A stretch of 64,000 bases of DNA. Source: Arenibacter echinorum. GTDB lineage: Bacteria > Bacteroidota > Bacteroidia > Flavobacteriales > Flavobacteriaceae. The stretch covers positions 744,001 through 808,000 of the forward strand of contig NZ_QLLN01000002.1 of the NCBI RefSeq assembly GCF_003259375.1. Direction: 5' to 3'. Positions 52,361 through 61,666 of this stretch are shown one piece after another; within the stretch, counting starts at the first letter, position 1, and every line of letters starts with the position of its first letter. The notes under the pieces are model-generated. The model had not been told where the DNA came from. It did no database searches and saw only the letters and a program-made list of their open reading frames with translations. Both the position numbers and the translations under genes were made by a program.

Positions 52361-53566
52361 CTAAAAATGTACGTCCAATTGTAGTCTGTACATCAATGCA
52401 TCAGCGCCATTTTCAACAGAAAGATAACTAATATCTGTTTGCACTTTTAATTTGTGGCCTACAATATATTTGGAGAGTCCCAGGGTGTATTGATTTTCTA
52501 GGTTTTCTCCGGTAATGTTTTTATCCAGTTCTACATTTGTGTATCTCCCAGAAATCTCCCAGTTGCTGTTAAAAAGATAACCGGTTTGCAGATTTAATCC
52601 ATGGCCCACCTGAACCACCTCTCCGGTCAGGGAGCCGTCGATATTTCGGGCAAAGGGGTCTTGAGCATCCCTATAGGCGTATTCTCCCATGAAAGAAAAT
52701 CCGTTATATTTAAAAACGGCATCGAGGAACAAGGTGTTGATATCGGTTTTGTGAAAACCGAAATCGGTTTCCATATAAGTTCCTTGGCTACCCCTGGTCC
52801 TTACCGCATTAATATTAAGGTTGTAAGTAGCCGCCAACATTAGTTTTGGGGATTTTTCCCTTTTTAAATCGCTTCCGCTGTAGTCGCCTCCGCCTTTAAA
52901 TTCACCAAATGGAAGTAATTCCAAACGTCCGCTGTATTGGTGTCCACCTAGATTTCCTGTGGTGACGTTTCTACCTTCGCCTTGTGAAATGGAGAATATT
53001 TCCCGTACCAAAAAGGTATCAGTTAGGTAGGTCAAGTGCCTAAGTTGAATACCCATATCCCTGTCCAAGGTAAACTGGCCATTAAGGAGGGATCTATCTA
53101 CCAGTTGAAGGTTGCCCGAGGAAATAACCCTTTCAACATTTCCGGGAAGTTTGGTCTGGCCTACCCAAAGTTCAAAATTTTCATAAAAATTCCACATGAC
53201 CACGGCATCCAATATATATCTTGGTGCGTCGCTTGTATATTGCGAGCCACCAGAAATATCCCTATTGGATAAACCCAATTCAAGTTTGTAGCTAAGTTTG
53301 GGGGAATATACAAAACCATCAAATTTTAATCTGGCCCTTCTTATGAGAGCATTGAAATCTGGATCCGTATATTCACCGTTTGAATTTTCCGTCCAAGTGG
53401 TACTGCTCAAAAACTGCATTCTGGTAGCAATCTTTGCACTCCAGGTACTGTCTTTGCCCATTAAATTAAAAAGACCTTGCCCAAATTCAGGGGCATTGGG
53501 TTCCTGAGAATAGGATACAAAAAGTGAGCACAATGCAAGCCCTAGGGCTAAGCATTTCATTTTCAT
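52361..53566 (-). CDS. Outer-membrane porin, OprO/OprP (phosphate-selective) family
   Basis: 401 residues: signal peptide (CLALGLALCSLFVSYSQ) then beta-barrel strands with alternating aromatic residues (FDGFVYSPKLSYKLELGL, LEFTLDRDMGIQL-like segment at QFTLDRDMGIQLRH, FSFMGEYAYRDAQDPF) and a C-terminal aromatic-ended strand (RLQLDVHF). Known relatives form phosphate or polyphosphate channels. Adjacent PiT supports a phosphate uptake unit. Its leader carries an unusual nested repeat and terminator structure (53573-53710), suggesting regulation by attenuation. Confidence 0.88.
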   Translation of the reverse strand: MKMKCLALGLALCSLFVSYSQEPNAPEFGQGLFNLMGKDSTWSAKIATRMQFLSSTTWTENSNGEYTDPDFNALIRRARLKFDGFVYSPKLSYKLELGLSNRDISGGSQYTSDAPRYILDAVVMWNFYENFELWVGQTKLPGNVERVISSGNLQLVDRSLLNGQFTLDRDMGIQLRHLTYLTDTFLVREIFSISQGEGRNVTTGNLGGHQYSGRLELLPFGEFKGGGDYSGSDLKREKSPKLMLAATYNLNINAVRTRGSQGTYMETDFGFHKTDINTLFLDAVFKYNGFSFMGEYAYRDAQDPFARNIDGSLTGEVVQVGHGLNLQTGYLFNSNWEISGRYTNVELDKNITGENLENQYTLGLSKYIVGHKLKVQTDISYLSVENGADALMYRLQLDVHF

Positions 53567-53637
53567 AATGTATTAGTTTTTGTCGAGTGCAAAGTACCAA
53601 CACATATGTTAAGTTAATGTTAATCTATAAACAATTT

Positions 53638-53651
53638 TATTTTAAATGAAA
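53638..53651. repeat. 14-base direct repeat, copy 1
   Basis: TATTTTAAATGAAA, identical to the copy at 53710-53723. It lies next to the T-tract of the terminator hairpin in the porin leader. Confidence 0.85.
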
Positions 53652-53677
53652 AAAGCTACCTTGGCCAGAGGTAGCTT
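53647..53677 (-). terminator. Intrinsic terminator inside porin leader
   Basis: Nine-base perfect stem AAGCTACCT/AGGTAGCTT (53653-53661 and 53669-53677) with a seven-base loop. On the minus strand it is followed by six T. No minus-strand gene lies between it and the divergent dgt gene, so it would act on the porin leader itself or on a short RNA. Confidence 0.7.
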
Positions 53678-53709
53678 GAGATTTCAATTATATAGTCGAC
53701 AAAAACTAA

Positions 53710-53723
53710 TATTTTAAATGAAA
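53710..53723. repeat. 14-base direct repeat, copy 2
   Basis: Second exact copy of TATTTTAAATGAAA, 72 bases from the first, adjacent to the outer arm of the leader inverted repeat. Spaced copies may mark binding of a regulator such as a phosphate-response protein; this is inference. Confidence 0.8.
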
Positions 53724-53898
53724 CCAACTCAGTCTTAAGACAAACGCTAAGATGGGGATATGGATTGAATTCATTGTAATCCTAAGATTAATTAATCGTT
53801 AAAATTGAGTTGTGGGTTTTGGCCTGCCGAAAGTGGAAGATGGTTTTATTATGTGTTGAATTGTTAAAAATGTATCTTGCGACCACTAAAATTATAAT

Positions 53899-55242
53899 AT
53901 GCATTGGGAACAACTTCTTTCCTTGAAACGTTTTGGTGATACCCACAAAAGAATTAGAAAGGAACAGGATGAGACCCGATTGGGTTTTGAAGTGGATTAC
54001 GACAGGGTGATATTTTCTGCAGCCTTTAGGAGCTTGCAGGACAAGACCCAGGTAATACCCCTTTCCAAAACCGATTTTGTACACACGCGCCTTACCCATA
54101 GTTTGGAGGTCTCTGTAGTGGGTAGAAGCCTAGGAAGGATAGCCGGGAAGAAAATTTTGGAAAAACATCCTCATTTGCGGGAAGTGCACGGCTATCATTT
54201 TAATGATTTTGGCGCCATTGTTGCTGCCGCGGCCCTGGCACATGATATTGGGAACCCGCCTTTTGGGCATAGTGGGGAAAAGGCTATAGGTGAATACTTT
54301 AAAACAGGCAGGGGCAAACAGTTTAAAACTGTATTGACAAAAAAAGAATATCAGGACATCATAGATTTCGAAGGCAATGCGAATGGATACAGATTATTAA
54401 CTGAATCCCGCCAGGGGGTTGAAGGTGGATTGCGACTTAGTTATGCCACTTTGGGCGCGTTTATGAAGTACCCAAAGGAATCCTTGCCAAAAAAGCCTAC
54501 CAAACATATTGCGGACAAGAAATTCGGTTTTTTTCAACAGGATGTGGCTTCTTTTCAGGAAGTGGCCTCTGAACTGGGACTGGAATCAAGGGGAAATGGA
54601 AAGGATGTTGGTTTTTGCAGACATCCCCTTACCTTCCTCGTAGAGGCTGCGGATGATATTTGTTATACCATTATCGATTTTGAGGACGGAATTAATTTAG
54701 GTCTTATTTCGGAGGATTATGCTTTGGAATATCTTATAAAGTTGGTTAAGGACAGCATCAACATAAAAAAGTACAATAATTTAATCTATATGGAAGACCG
54801 TCTGAGCTATTTAAGGGCTTTGGCGATCAACACCTTGATTACTGATGCCATTGCCATTTTTATTGAAAATGAGGATGCTATCCTCAAGGGGGAATTTTCA
54901 GTTTCCTTAATGGATAAAAGCAAGTTCAAGGCCCAAATCGAAGACATTATTACCTTAAGTGTACAGAAAGTCTACCGCTCACAGGAGGTATTGGAAAAAG
55001 AAATAGCAGGCTACAGGATCATCTCTGACATTTTGGATGTGTATACAACGGCTTTGATAAGGAACAAGGAAGGAAATAGTTCCAATTATGACCGACTAAT
55101 GATTTCAACTTTGCCCGAATCCTATAGGGAAACTAAAGGTTCCAACTACGACATACTCTTGAGTACATGCTGTTTTGTTGCCAGTTTATCAGATAGTGCA
55201 GCGGTACATATCCATAATAAGATAATGGGAAAACAGCTTTAA
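53899..55242 (+). CDS. dgt: Deoxyguanosinetriphosphate triphosphohydrolase (dGTPase)
   Basis: 447 residues. Hydrolyses dGTP (or other dNTPs) to the nucleoside and triphosphate, balancing dNTP pools. HD-domain metal ligands appear in RLTHSLEVSVVGRS and AALAHDIGNPPFGHSGEKAI, with a later conserved segment VEAADDICYTIIDFEDGI. The N terminus ERIRKEQDETR-like segment (KRIRKEQDETRLGFEVDYDR) is typical. It is divergent from the porin; its stop overlaps by four bases the stop of the convergent DUF3078 gene. A TATCTTG sequence 25 bases upstream is a near match to a -7 element. Confidence 0.93.
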   Translation: MHWEQLLSLKRFGDTHKRIRKEQDETRLGFEVDYDRVIFSAAFRSLQDKTQVIPLSKTDFVHTRLTHSLEVSVVGRSLGRIAGKKILEKHPHLREVHGYHFNDFGAIVAAAALAHDIGNPPFGHSGEKAIGEYFKTGRGKQFKTVLTKKEYQDIIDFEGNANGYRLLTESRQGVEGGLRLSYATLGAFMKYPKESLPKKPTKHIADKKFGFFQQDVASFQEVASELGLESRGNGKDVGFCRHPLTFLVEAADDICYTIIDFEDGINLGLISEDYALEYLIKLVKDSINIKKYNNLIYMEDRLSYLRALAINTLITDAIAIFIENEDAILKGEFSVSLMDKSKFKAQIEDIITLSVQKVYRSQEVLEKEIAGYRIISDILDVYTTALIRNKEGNSSNYDRLMISTLPESYRETKGSNYDILLSTCCFVASLSDSAAVHIHNKIMGKQL

Positions 55243-56351
55243 AAATCATAGATCAAACCAACACCCAGTAATTGTTTGAATTGTATTTTTCGTTTCCCCG
55301 GGGTTGTAATAGTGCCATCTGTAGCTTTTACCTCGTCGAATATAATATCGTGGTCATATAGAACATGGGTGCCTATGGACGCCTTTACATATTTGTTGAC
55401 GGTCAAATCCAAATTTACCTCCCAGTCAACATCTATATTTCCAAAATTCTTTACATAATCCGAGTATAATTGTAATCTGTGATTTAGCCTAACATTGTCA
55501 TAAACTATGGTTTCCCAGGTGTTGGACACCAAAAAACCAAATTCCAGATAAACATTTTCGCCCTCTTTTATTATGTTGCCATCCGTATCTATCAGTGCTC
55601 TTTGTACCCCAAAAGCACCACTGTTAGCCAGGGTTTGGTCTAGCACAAAGGTAGATTTGAAGGTAAGTGGCGCCAAGCGCAGGTTGAATTTTTTGCCTTC
55701 CGGAATATAGGAAGTACCAGCACCTAACAGGGCATACCCAGGCGCCATAAATCTGGAAATGGGTTTATCCCTATCGGGGTATTTGTAACCATTGGAGAAC
55801 TGTGTTCTAAATTCTGCGCTGGCGGAATAGTACCAATTGCTTATGGTATCCCTTCGAAACGCAAAGGTGGATGAAAACCGCAATGCATCATCGGTTTTTC
55901 TCAATTTAAAGCCTTCTTGGGCATTAAGGCCATAACGTATGTCCAAATTGTTGTTTAATTGAACGTACCTAAATTTATAATTGCGCACGAACTTGGCATT
56001 GGCCAAACCCGAAATGGAATTGTTTCCCCCTGCATTCCAGTTCACAAAGGCCACTTCACTAAAATTAAATCCAAGTTTGTTTTCCTTCTCCCAGAACGAG
56101 GGTATCCTAAACCGCCTGTATTTCTCTTCCAGAGGCTTGGTACGCTTAAAGGAAACAACAGGATTGGTCAGGTCTGCACCCCGTGGAATGTATTTTATTT
56201 TGTCCTGCAAAGTCCGTATTACTATGGTATCTATACGCATGGAATCTACTTGGGTGGAATCCGGGACTTGTGGAGCAGGAATGGTATCTTGTGCGAATAA
56301 AAAATTAAAATTTAGGAACAGGAGGACAATAATGAAAATTTTACCGTACAT
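55239..56351 (-). CDS. DUF3078-family outer-membrane protein
   Basis: 370 residues with a signal peptide (IFIIVLLFLNFNFLFAQ). A proline/isoleucine-rich linker is followed by a DUF3078 beta-barrel: NKLGFNFSEVAFVNWNAGGN is the family signature, then alternating strand segments to the C terminus (FKQLLGVGLIYDF). The family is Bacteroidota-specific with no established function. The dxs gene lies one base upstream on the same strand, so co-transcription with dxs is likely. Confidence 0.88.
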   Translation of the reverse strand: MYGKIFIIVLLFLNFNFLFAQDTIPAPQVPDSTQVDSMRIDTIVIRTLQDKIKYIPRGADLTNPVVSFKRTKPLEEKYRRFRIPSFWEKENKLGFNFSEVAFVNWNAGGNNSISGLANAKFVRNYKFRYVQLNNNLDIRYGLNAQEGFKLRKTDDALRFSSTFAFRRDTISNWYYSASAEFRTQFSNGYKYPDRDKPISRFMAPGYALLGAGTSYIPEGKKFNLRLAPLTFKSTFVLDQTLANSGAFGVQRALIDTDGNIIKEGENVYLEFGFLVSNTWETIVYDNVRLNHRLQLYSDYVKNFGNIDVDWEVNLDLTVNKYVKASIGTHVLYDHDIIFDEVKATDGTITTPGKRKIQFKQLLGVGLIYDF

Positions 56352-56352
56352 G

Positions 56353-58131
56353 CTAATCAGTATTCAAAAGGTTGTTAATATAATTTTTTAAAGTCGATAT
56401 ATCTATTTTAGCTATTTTATGGAGCTCTTCAACAGTTCCCTGCTCTATAAAAACATCTTCAATGCCAAAAATCTTTATTGGGACAAAACTATGGATCTCA
56501 TTGGCATATTCCAAAATTGCATTTCCAAATCCCCCCATTTTACAGCCATCTTCAATGGTAATCACGCTTTCGTAGGTCGAGAATATTTTCTTCAACATAG
56601 CGGTGTCCAAAGGTTTTACAAAACGCATATTGTAATGGCCAATTTGGCCCTTTTCATTCATGCTTTTTAGTAAATCACTGACCATATTCCCAATATGGCC
56701 GATCGAAAGTACCGCAATTTTCGTACCTTTTTTTAATTCTTGGGATATTCCTATCGGAATTTTGTTAAATTTTTGTTTCCAATCCAATGTCACGCCTCTC
56801 CCTCTAGGATATCTTATGGCTATGGGTTGCCCTAAGCCTAGTTGTGCCGTGAACATTATATCCCTTAGTTCAATTTCGTTTAAAGGTGCAAAAATAATAA
56901 GATTTGGAATACACCGTAAATATGCCATATCATATATTCCATGATGGGTGGCACCGTCCTGCCCGACCAGACCCGCACGATCCAAACAGAAAATAACAGG
57001 AAGATTCTGCAATGCTACATCATGTATAATCTGGTCATAGGCACGTTGTAAAAAAGTAGAGTAGATATTACAAAAGGGTACCAGGCCCTCTGCGGCCATT
57101 CCACCGGCCATGGTTACCGCATGTTGCTCTGCAATGCCCACATCAAATGCCCTTTCCGGGAGTTGTTCCATCATATATTTTAGGGAGCTTCCGGTAGGCA
57201 TCGCCGGAGTTATACCCACTATATTTTCATTGTTTTTGGCCAATTCTACAATGGTGTAACCAAATACATCTTGATATTTTGGAGGTTGTTTTTCAGAGGT
57301 TTTTGGCCAAAGGTCACCTGTTTCCTTATTAAATTTTCCAGGGGCGTGATATACAACTTGGTTCTCCTCTGCTTTTTTAAGTCCTTTGCCCTTAGTGGTT
57401 ATGATATGTAGCAATTTGGGTCCTTCAATATCTTTTAGTCGCTTTAGCTCGTTGATTAAGGCTGCCAAATCATGTCCATCCATGGGACCTGAATAGTTAA
57501 AATTTAAACATTCAAAAATGTTCTCGTCTTTGGCTGTGCCTTTTTTAACATTGGTAAGGTATTTTTTCAAGGCACCTACGCTAGGATCAATTCCTATGGC
57601 ATTGTCATTTAGGACGATAAGGATGTTGGCGTTGGTGTCCCCTGCATGATTAAGCCCTTCAAAGGCCATGCCACTGGCAATGGATGCATCACCTATAACC
57701 GCAATGTGCTGCATATTCTTTGTGCCCTTTATTTGTGAGGCCAAAGCCATTCCCAGGATTGCTGAAATTGAGGTTGAACTATGTCCTGTACCAAAGTCGT
57801 CATACAGGCTTTCTGAGCGTTTCGGAAATCCGCTAATTCCTCCCAATTGTCTATTGGTATTGAATATTTCCCTGCGTCTCGTTAAAATTTTATGGCCGTA
57901 AGCCTGATGTCCAACATCCCAAATTAGTTTATCCTTAGGGGTGTTAAAAACATAGTGAAGGGCAATGGTTAGTTCCACAACGCCCAGACTAGCTCCCAAA
58001 TGCCCTTCTTTGGTAGCTACAATGTCTATGATAAACTCCCTTAATTCTTGGGCAAGTTGTATTAAATCGACTATTTCCAAGGCTCGAATATCCTTAGGGT
58101 CGTTTATATGTTGAAGAATTCCCTTGGGCAT
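56353..58131 (-). CDS. dxs: 1-deoxy-D-xylulose-5-phosphate synthase
   Basis: First enzyme of the non-mevalonate isoprenoid pathway, condensing pyruvate and glyceraldehyde-3-phosphate with thiamine diphosphate. 592 residues from the ATG at 58131 (the frame opens with TTG at 58149). Motifs: HLGASLGVVELTIALHYVF, GTGHSSTSISAILGMA, the ThDP site GDASIASGMAFEGLNH with ND in VLNDNAIGID, and the catalytic glutamate in GIAEQHAVTMAGG. GRAGLVGQDGATHHG-like segment (DRAGLVGQDGATHHG) is present. Slightly shorter than E. coli DXS, as usual in Bacteroidota. Confidence 0.95.
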   Translation of the reverse strand: MPKGILQHINDPKDIRALEIVDLIQLAQELREFIIDIVATKEGHLGASLGVVELTIALHYVFNTPKDKLIWDVGHQAYGHKILTRRREIFNTNRQLGGISGFPKRSESLYDDFGTGHSSTSISAILGMALASQIKGTKNMQHIAVIGDASIASGMAFEGLNHAGDTNANILIVLNDNAIGIDPSVGALKKYLTNVKKGTAKDENIFECLNFNYSGPMDGHDLAALINELKRLKDIEGPKLLHIITTKGKGLKKAEENQVVYHAPGKFNKETGDLWPKTSEKQPPKYQDVFGYTIVELAKNNENIVGITPAMPTGSSLKYMMEQLPERAFDVGIAEQHAVTMAGGMAAEGLVPFCNIYSTFLQRAYDQIIHDVALQNLPVIFCLDRAGLVGQDGATHHGIYDMAYLRCIPNLIIFAPLNEIELRDIMFTAQLGLGQPIAIRYPRGRGVTLDWKQKFNKIPIGISQELKKGTKIAVLSIGHIGNMVSDLLKSMNEKGQIGHYNMRFVKPLDTAMLKKIFSTYESVITIEDGCKMGGFGNAILEYANEIHSFVPIKIFGIEDVFIEQGTVEELHKIAKIDISTLKNYINNLLNTD

Positions 58132-58281
58132 ACTAAAAATGTTACGCAAAACTAATGTATTTAAACATTGAATGGCGTGTTTTTTAGTGTTGGTTTGGCA
58201 GTTTTCAGGATATTTTAATCAAATGGTATTTTTTTTGAACCTTCGCCAATATTGTTTACTATTGTGCCTTAATTGTTAGGC

Positions 58282-58731
58282 ATGATAAACCCGTTTGATG
58301 ACAACTATTTTATGAAAAAGGCCTTACAAGAGGCAGAAGCTGCTTTTGAAATAGGAGAGGTACCTGTTGGCGCCGTTATCGTCGTTGAGAACAGGATTAT
58401 TGCCAGGGCACATAATTTAACCGAGCGTTTGAATGATGTTACGGCGCATGCAGAGATGCAGGCCATAACTGCAGCAGCCAATTTTTTGGGGGGCAAATAT
58501 CTTCACAATTGCACCCTATATGTAACCCTGGAACCATGTCAAATGTGTGCAGGTGCCCTGTATTGGAGTCAAATATCCAAAATTGTCTATGCGGCAAAGG
58601 ACTTGGAGAGGGGCTTTGTGGCCATGGGAACCAAAATACATCCCAAGACTGAATTGGTGACCGGGGTTTTGGAAGAGGAAGCATCTGACATTTTGAAACG
58701 ATTTTTTATTCAGAAGCGCAATTTAAATTAG
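58282..58731 (+). CDS. tadA: tRNA-specific adenosine deaminase
   Basis: Converts A34 to inosine in the anticodon of tRNA-Arg. 149 residues with zinc and catalytic residues in TAHAEMQAITAA (H, E) and LEPCQMCAGALYWS (both cysteines). N-terminal FMKKALQEAEAAFEIGEVPVGA is typical. The frame opens with TTG at 58273; the ATG at 58282 (MINPFDDNYF) was chosen. It diverges from dxs. Confidence 0.93.
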   Translation: MINPFDDNYFMKKALQEAEAAFEIGEVPVGAVIVVENRIIARAHNLTERLNDVTAHAEMQAITAAANFLGGKYLHNCTLYVTLEPCQMCAGALYWSQISKIVYAAKDLERGFVAMGTKIHPKTELVTGVLEEEASDILKRFFIQKRNLN

Positions 58732-58813
58732 AAAGCGACCATTTGCATTTTCAAAATGCGCAACTTATTGATGGCTTTTGCATCTACTTTTTAGTTCAAC
58801 AATTTTTGGTAAT

Positions 58814-59233
58814 ATGAAAGTATATGGAATAATGCTTTTCTTGGGTCTGATTTTTGTATTTAATGGATGTTCCACGGACAATACTCATGAAAAGAACGAT
58901 ATGGTTAGTGGAACCTGGAGCCTGATAAATGTTAGTGGGGGATTCGCAGGGATTGATGTAGATTTTGAAAAGGGGAAAATTGTTTGGAAGTTCAACGCCA
59001 AGGTTGGGTCATTGATCGTTGCCAACAATGACGGGTCCAACGCAATTTATAATGGCTTGCCAACAGGTACCTATACTTATTCTATCCTACAGGAAAAAGA
59101 CCAATATTATTTGCAGATAAACGACAAGGAGATTGGTGGCATTGTGGTTGACAAATCACATTTGGTCCTGGACCAAAATAAAACTTCCATAGGTAGTGGA
59201 GCCGATGGTTTTGTGATGGTATTAGCCAGATAA
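58814..59233 (+). CDS. Small lipoprotein, lipocalin-like
   Basis: 139 residues from the ATG at 58814 (longer frame from 58778 disfavoured because the signal would be buried). Lipobox in FLGLIFVFNGCSTDN. The mature part, starting VSGTWSLINVSGGFAGIDVDF and including GKIVWKFNAKVGSLIV and YYLQINDKEIGGIVV, resembles the lipocalin-like domain often found in Bacteroidota lipoproteins. Function unknown. A weak terminator and the convergent cold-shock gene follow. Confidence 0.78.
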   Translation: MKVYGIMLFLGLIFVFNGCSTDNTHEKNDMVSGTWSLINVSGGFAGIDVDFEKGKIVWKFNAKVGSLIVANNDGSNAIYNGLPTGTYTYSILQEKDQYYLQINDKEIGGIVVDKSHLVLDQNKTSIGSGADGFVMVLAR

Positions 59234-59255
59234 CCAAGCAAATGATAGGTTGGTT

Positions 59256-59289
59256 AAAAACAAAAACCCCTAGCGGATACCAAGGGTTT
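59256..59289. terminator. Weak terminator between lipoprotein and cold-shock genes
   Basis: Six-base stem AAACCC/GGGTTT (59264-59269 and 59284-59289) with a 14-base loop. On the minus strand it is followed by TTGTTTTT, so it more likely serves the cold-shock gene. Confidence 0.4.
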
Positions 59290-59314
59290 ACAACTTTTTC
59301 AAAATAAAATAGTA

Positions 59315-59509
59315 TTAGCCAATCACCTGCACTTTTGCAGCAACTATTCCCTTGCGCCCTTCTTCTTCCTGGTATTCTACTTTGTCTCCTTCGTTAAGTT
59401 CAGTTCCGTTTAATGCAGTAGCATGAACAAAAATGTCCTTACCCGTGTCATCGTTGGTAATGAATCCAAATCCCTTGGATTCATTAAAAAATTTTACAGT
59501 TCCAGTCAT
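59315..59509 (-). CDS. Cold-shock domain protein
   Basis: 64 residues, a single cold-shock domain with both RNA-binding motifs (KGFGFI and DIFVHATAL). Binds single-stranded nucleic acid and melts RNA structure. N terminus [17 protein letters not shown] is standard. The 91-base gap upstream is AT-rich and no clear -7 element was found. It lies downstream of the small membrane protein and ClC genes on the same strand. Confidence 0.96.
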   Translation of the reverse strand: MTGTVKFFNESKGFGFITNDDTGKDIFVHATALNGTELNEGDKVEYQEEEGRKGIVAAKVQVIG

Positions 59510-59600
59510 TCCAATGAAATTAAAATAATAATCGTTTAGATTACTAATTTATGTTTTTTTGGTTAAAATTGGATATAATCAATTTAAAAAAATAACAAAA

Positions 59601-59852
59601 TTACTGCTTGTCAGGGGTTTCCTTTTCCTTTCCCTGCATTTTCCTGATGTTTTCCTCAGTGAGCATATAATCCTTCATTTTTTTGCCTTTACTAACCGTA
59701 ATAAGAAAGAGGGGCATGGCTACCAAAAATATGCCGACCGTACCAAATCCTATGCATTTATTGGATAAGGCCAAATTTTCCTCATTAATGCTAAAGCCAT
59801 AAATGATAGAAACAAAGGAAGCCAAGAGAATTAAAGAAATAATATACTTCAT
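59601..59852 (-). CDS. Small membrane protein, unknown
   Basis: 83 residues with two hydrophobic segments (YIISLILLASFVSIIYGFSI and FGTVGIFLVAMPLFLITVS) and a charged tail rich in lysine and glutamate. No family recognised. It begins 14 bases after the ClC stop and is probably co-transcribed with it. Confidence 0.65.
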   Translation of the reverse strand: MKYIISLILLASFVSIIYGFSINEENLALSNKCIGFGTVGIFLVAMPLFLITVSKGKKMKDYMLTEENIRKMQGKEKETPDKQ

Positions 59853-59866
59853 CCCTAAGTTGGGTT

Positions 59867-61660
59867 TTAGGAGGTTAAATTTATTAATTTTCTTCTGTAA
59901 GCGGTCAAAAGCTTGGATTTGGAGATAAAACCTATGTATTTTTCATCCTTGATAACGGGCAGGTTCCAAGCGCCGCTATTTTGAAATTTCTCCATAATGT
60001 CCGTCATTTTATCTTTATCCAATTCAATAATATCCGGAGGGGTATTCATAACGTCGGCCGCCATAATTTCCTTGTATAATTTCTGATCGAACATGATGGG
60101 GCGTATGTCATCCAACAAAATAATTCCCAGTAGTGTATTGTCCTCCTTATCAATTACAGGAAATATATTTCTATTGGATTTTACTACCGCTTGGTGTACA
60201 ATTTCCCCTAGATTCATCTCGGGGTATATTGGCACAAAATTATCTTCAATAACCTTGTCTATATCCATCAAAGTTAGAACGGCATGGTCCTTATCATGTG
60301 TAATTAATTCGCCCTTTCTGCCCAATTCCATGTTATAGACAGAATGTGGGTGCACGTACTTGGTTATGGAAAAGGAGATCGCAGAGGTTATCATTAGCGG
60401 AATAAATAATTCATATCCCCCAGTAACCTCGGCTATAAGGAATATTGCCGTAAGCGGGGCGTGGAGTACCCCGGCCATTAGGCCGGCCATGCCCACCAGT
60501 GTAAAATTACTTTCAGAAATTTGGTTTGGAAAGATTCCAACAGTGTTAATTGCTTTGGCAATGCAATTGCCCATTATACTTCCCATAAATAGTGTTGGGG
60601 CAAAGATACCCCCAACGCCACCGGCACCAAAAGTTAGGGCACAGGCAATAATTTTAAAAAAAACCAATCCGGCAAGTAAGCCAATTACCAACCAGGCATT
60701 TGTTAGGTCCAATTGAAAAATGTTATTTTCCAATACCTTTTCAGGGTTGCCTTTAATGAGATTGTTGATAACATCGAAACCCTCGCCATATAAGGGAGGG
60801 ACCAGATATATTAATATTCCAATGGCAATTCCTCCATAGAGCAACCTTTTTACGGGGGAATCTATTTTGTCAAATAGTTTTTGGACCCGCTCATATACTT
60901 CTGTAAAATATATGGAAGTTAAGCCTGCAAATAACCCAAGGACTAGGTAAAAGGGAATATCGGACATTATAAAGTCATCTTCAAGCTTAAAGGGTAAAAG
61001 AATATCGTTCCCAAAGAAAAAGTAGGATGTAATGATTCCTGAAAGTGACGCTAAAAGCAAGGGCAACATGGAGGCGATGGTCAGATCCAGGCTAAATACC
61101 TCAATGGCAAAAATAATGGCCGCAATAGGGGCTTTAAATATGGAGGACATGGCTCCAGCTGCCGCACAACCTATAAGTAAGTTCCTTGTAGTCTGGTTTA
61201 CGTGGAACATTCTTGAAATATTGGAGCTTATGGCCGCTCCTGTGGCCACAGTAGGGCCCTCCAATCCAACCGAACCCCCAAAACCTACTGTAATGGGTGC
61301 AGTAAGAATGGATCCGAACATCTGATATTTCCGCATGATTCCCTTTTTTTTGGAAATCGCGAAAAGTGTGGATGGTATGCCATGGCTTACTTTATTACGG
61401 ATTACATATTTAATGATCAGATAAACAGTGGTAAATCCAATTATAGGGAAAACGAAATAAAAGGCCTGGTGATAATACCGCACCAAATTACCTTCCAATA
61501 AATGTTGAAAAAAGTGGGTTAAATTTTTAAGAATAACGGCCGCTATCCCAGAGGTAAACCCAACCAAAATACTTAGCAGGTAGATAAATTGCCTTTGGGA
61601 GATGTGTTTTGCTCGCCAAACCAAAAAATTGGTTAGCCATGATTTTTTTAGTGCAGCCAT
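59867..61660 (-). CDS. ClC-family chloride channel/antiporter with CBS domains
   Basis: 597 residues. ClC core with about ten membrane helices: selectivity motifs SHGIPSTLF, GSVGLEGPTVATG (retaining the gating glutamate) and GGVGGIFAPTLFMGS. The last ~160 residues hold two CBS domains (ending with SGAWNLPVIKDEKYIGFISKSKL), which usually bind adenine nucleotides. The ATG at 61660 lies 10 bases beyond the aspS terminator hairpin. The start is secure because no other methionine precedes the first helix. Confidence 0.92.
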   Translation of the reverse strand: MAALKKSWLTNFLVWRAKHISQRQFIYLLSILVGFTSGIAAVILKNLTHFFQHLLEGNLVRYYHQAFYFVFPIIGFTTVYLIIKYVIRNKVSHGIPSTLFAISKKKGIMRKYQMFGSILTAPITVGFGGSVGLEGPTVATGAAISSNISRMFHVNQTTRNLLIGCAAAGAMSSIFKAPIAAIIFAIEVFSLDLTIASMLPLLLASLSGIITSYFFFGNDILLPFKLEDDFIMSDIPFYLVLGLFAGLTSIYFTEVYERVQKLFDKIDSPVKRLLYGGIAIGILIYLVPPLYGEGFDVINNLIKGNPEKVLENNIFQLDLTNAWLVIGLLAGLVFFKIIACALTFGAGGVGGIFAPTLFMGSIMGNCIAKAINTVGIFPNQISESNFTLVGMAGLMAGVLHAPLTAIFLIAEVTGGYELFIPLMITSAISFSITKYVHPHSVYNMELGRKGELITHDKDHAVLTLMDIDKVIEDNFVPIYPEMNLGEIVHQAVVKSNRNIFPVIDKEDNTLLGIILLDDIRPIMFDQKLYKEIMAADVMNTPPDIIELDKDKMTDIMEKFQNSGAWNLPVIKDEKYIGFISKSKLLTAYRRKLINLTS

Positions 61661-61666
61661 GATTCT

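Larger units (their letters stand above)
53573..53710 (-). promoter_or_regulatory. Candidate cis-regulatory leader: terminator nested in a 15-nt inverted repeat
   Basis: Perfect 15-base inverted repeat: ATTAGTTTTTGTCGA at 53573-53587 and TCGACAAAAACTAAT at 53696-53710. Between them is a terminator hairpin (53653-53677). In the porin mRNA the 3' arm would lie 7 bases before the start codon, so pairing of the arms could mask the ribosome site while the inner hairpin could stop transcription. A regulatory RNA is inferred; no known riboswitch class was recognised. Confidence 0.5.

Noticed and set aside
53788-54099. 103-codon minus-strand frame overlapping dgt
   Set aside because: Mostly antisense to the well-supported dgt coding sequence; the protein looks like a reverse translation shadow. 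It was considered as the gene served by the terminator at 53653 but not supported.
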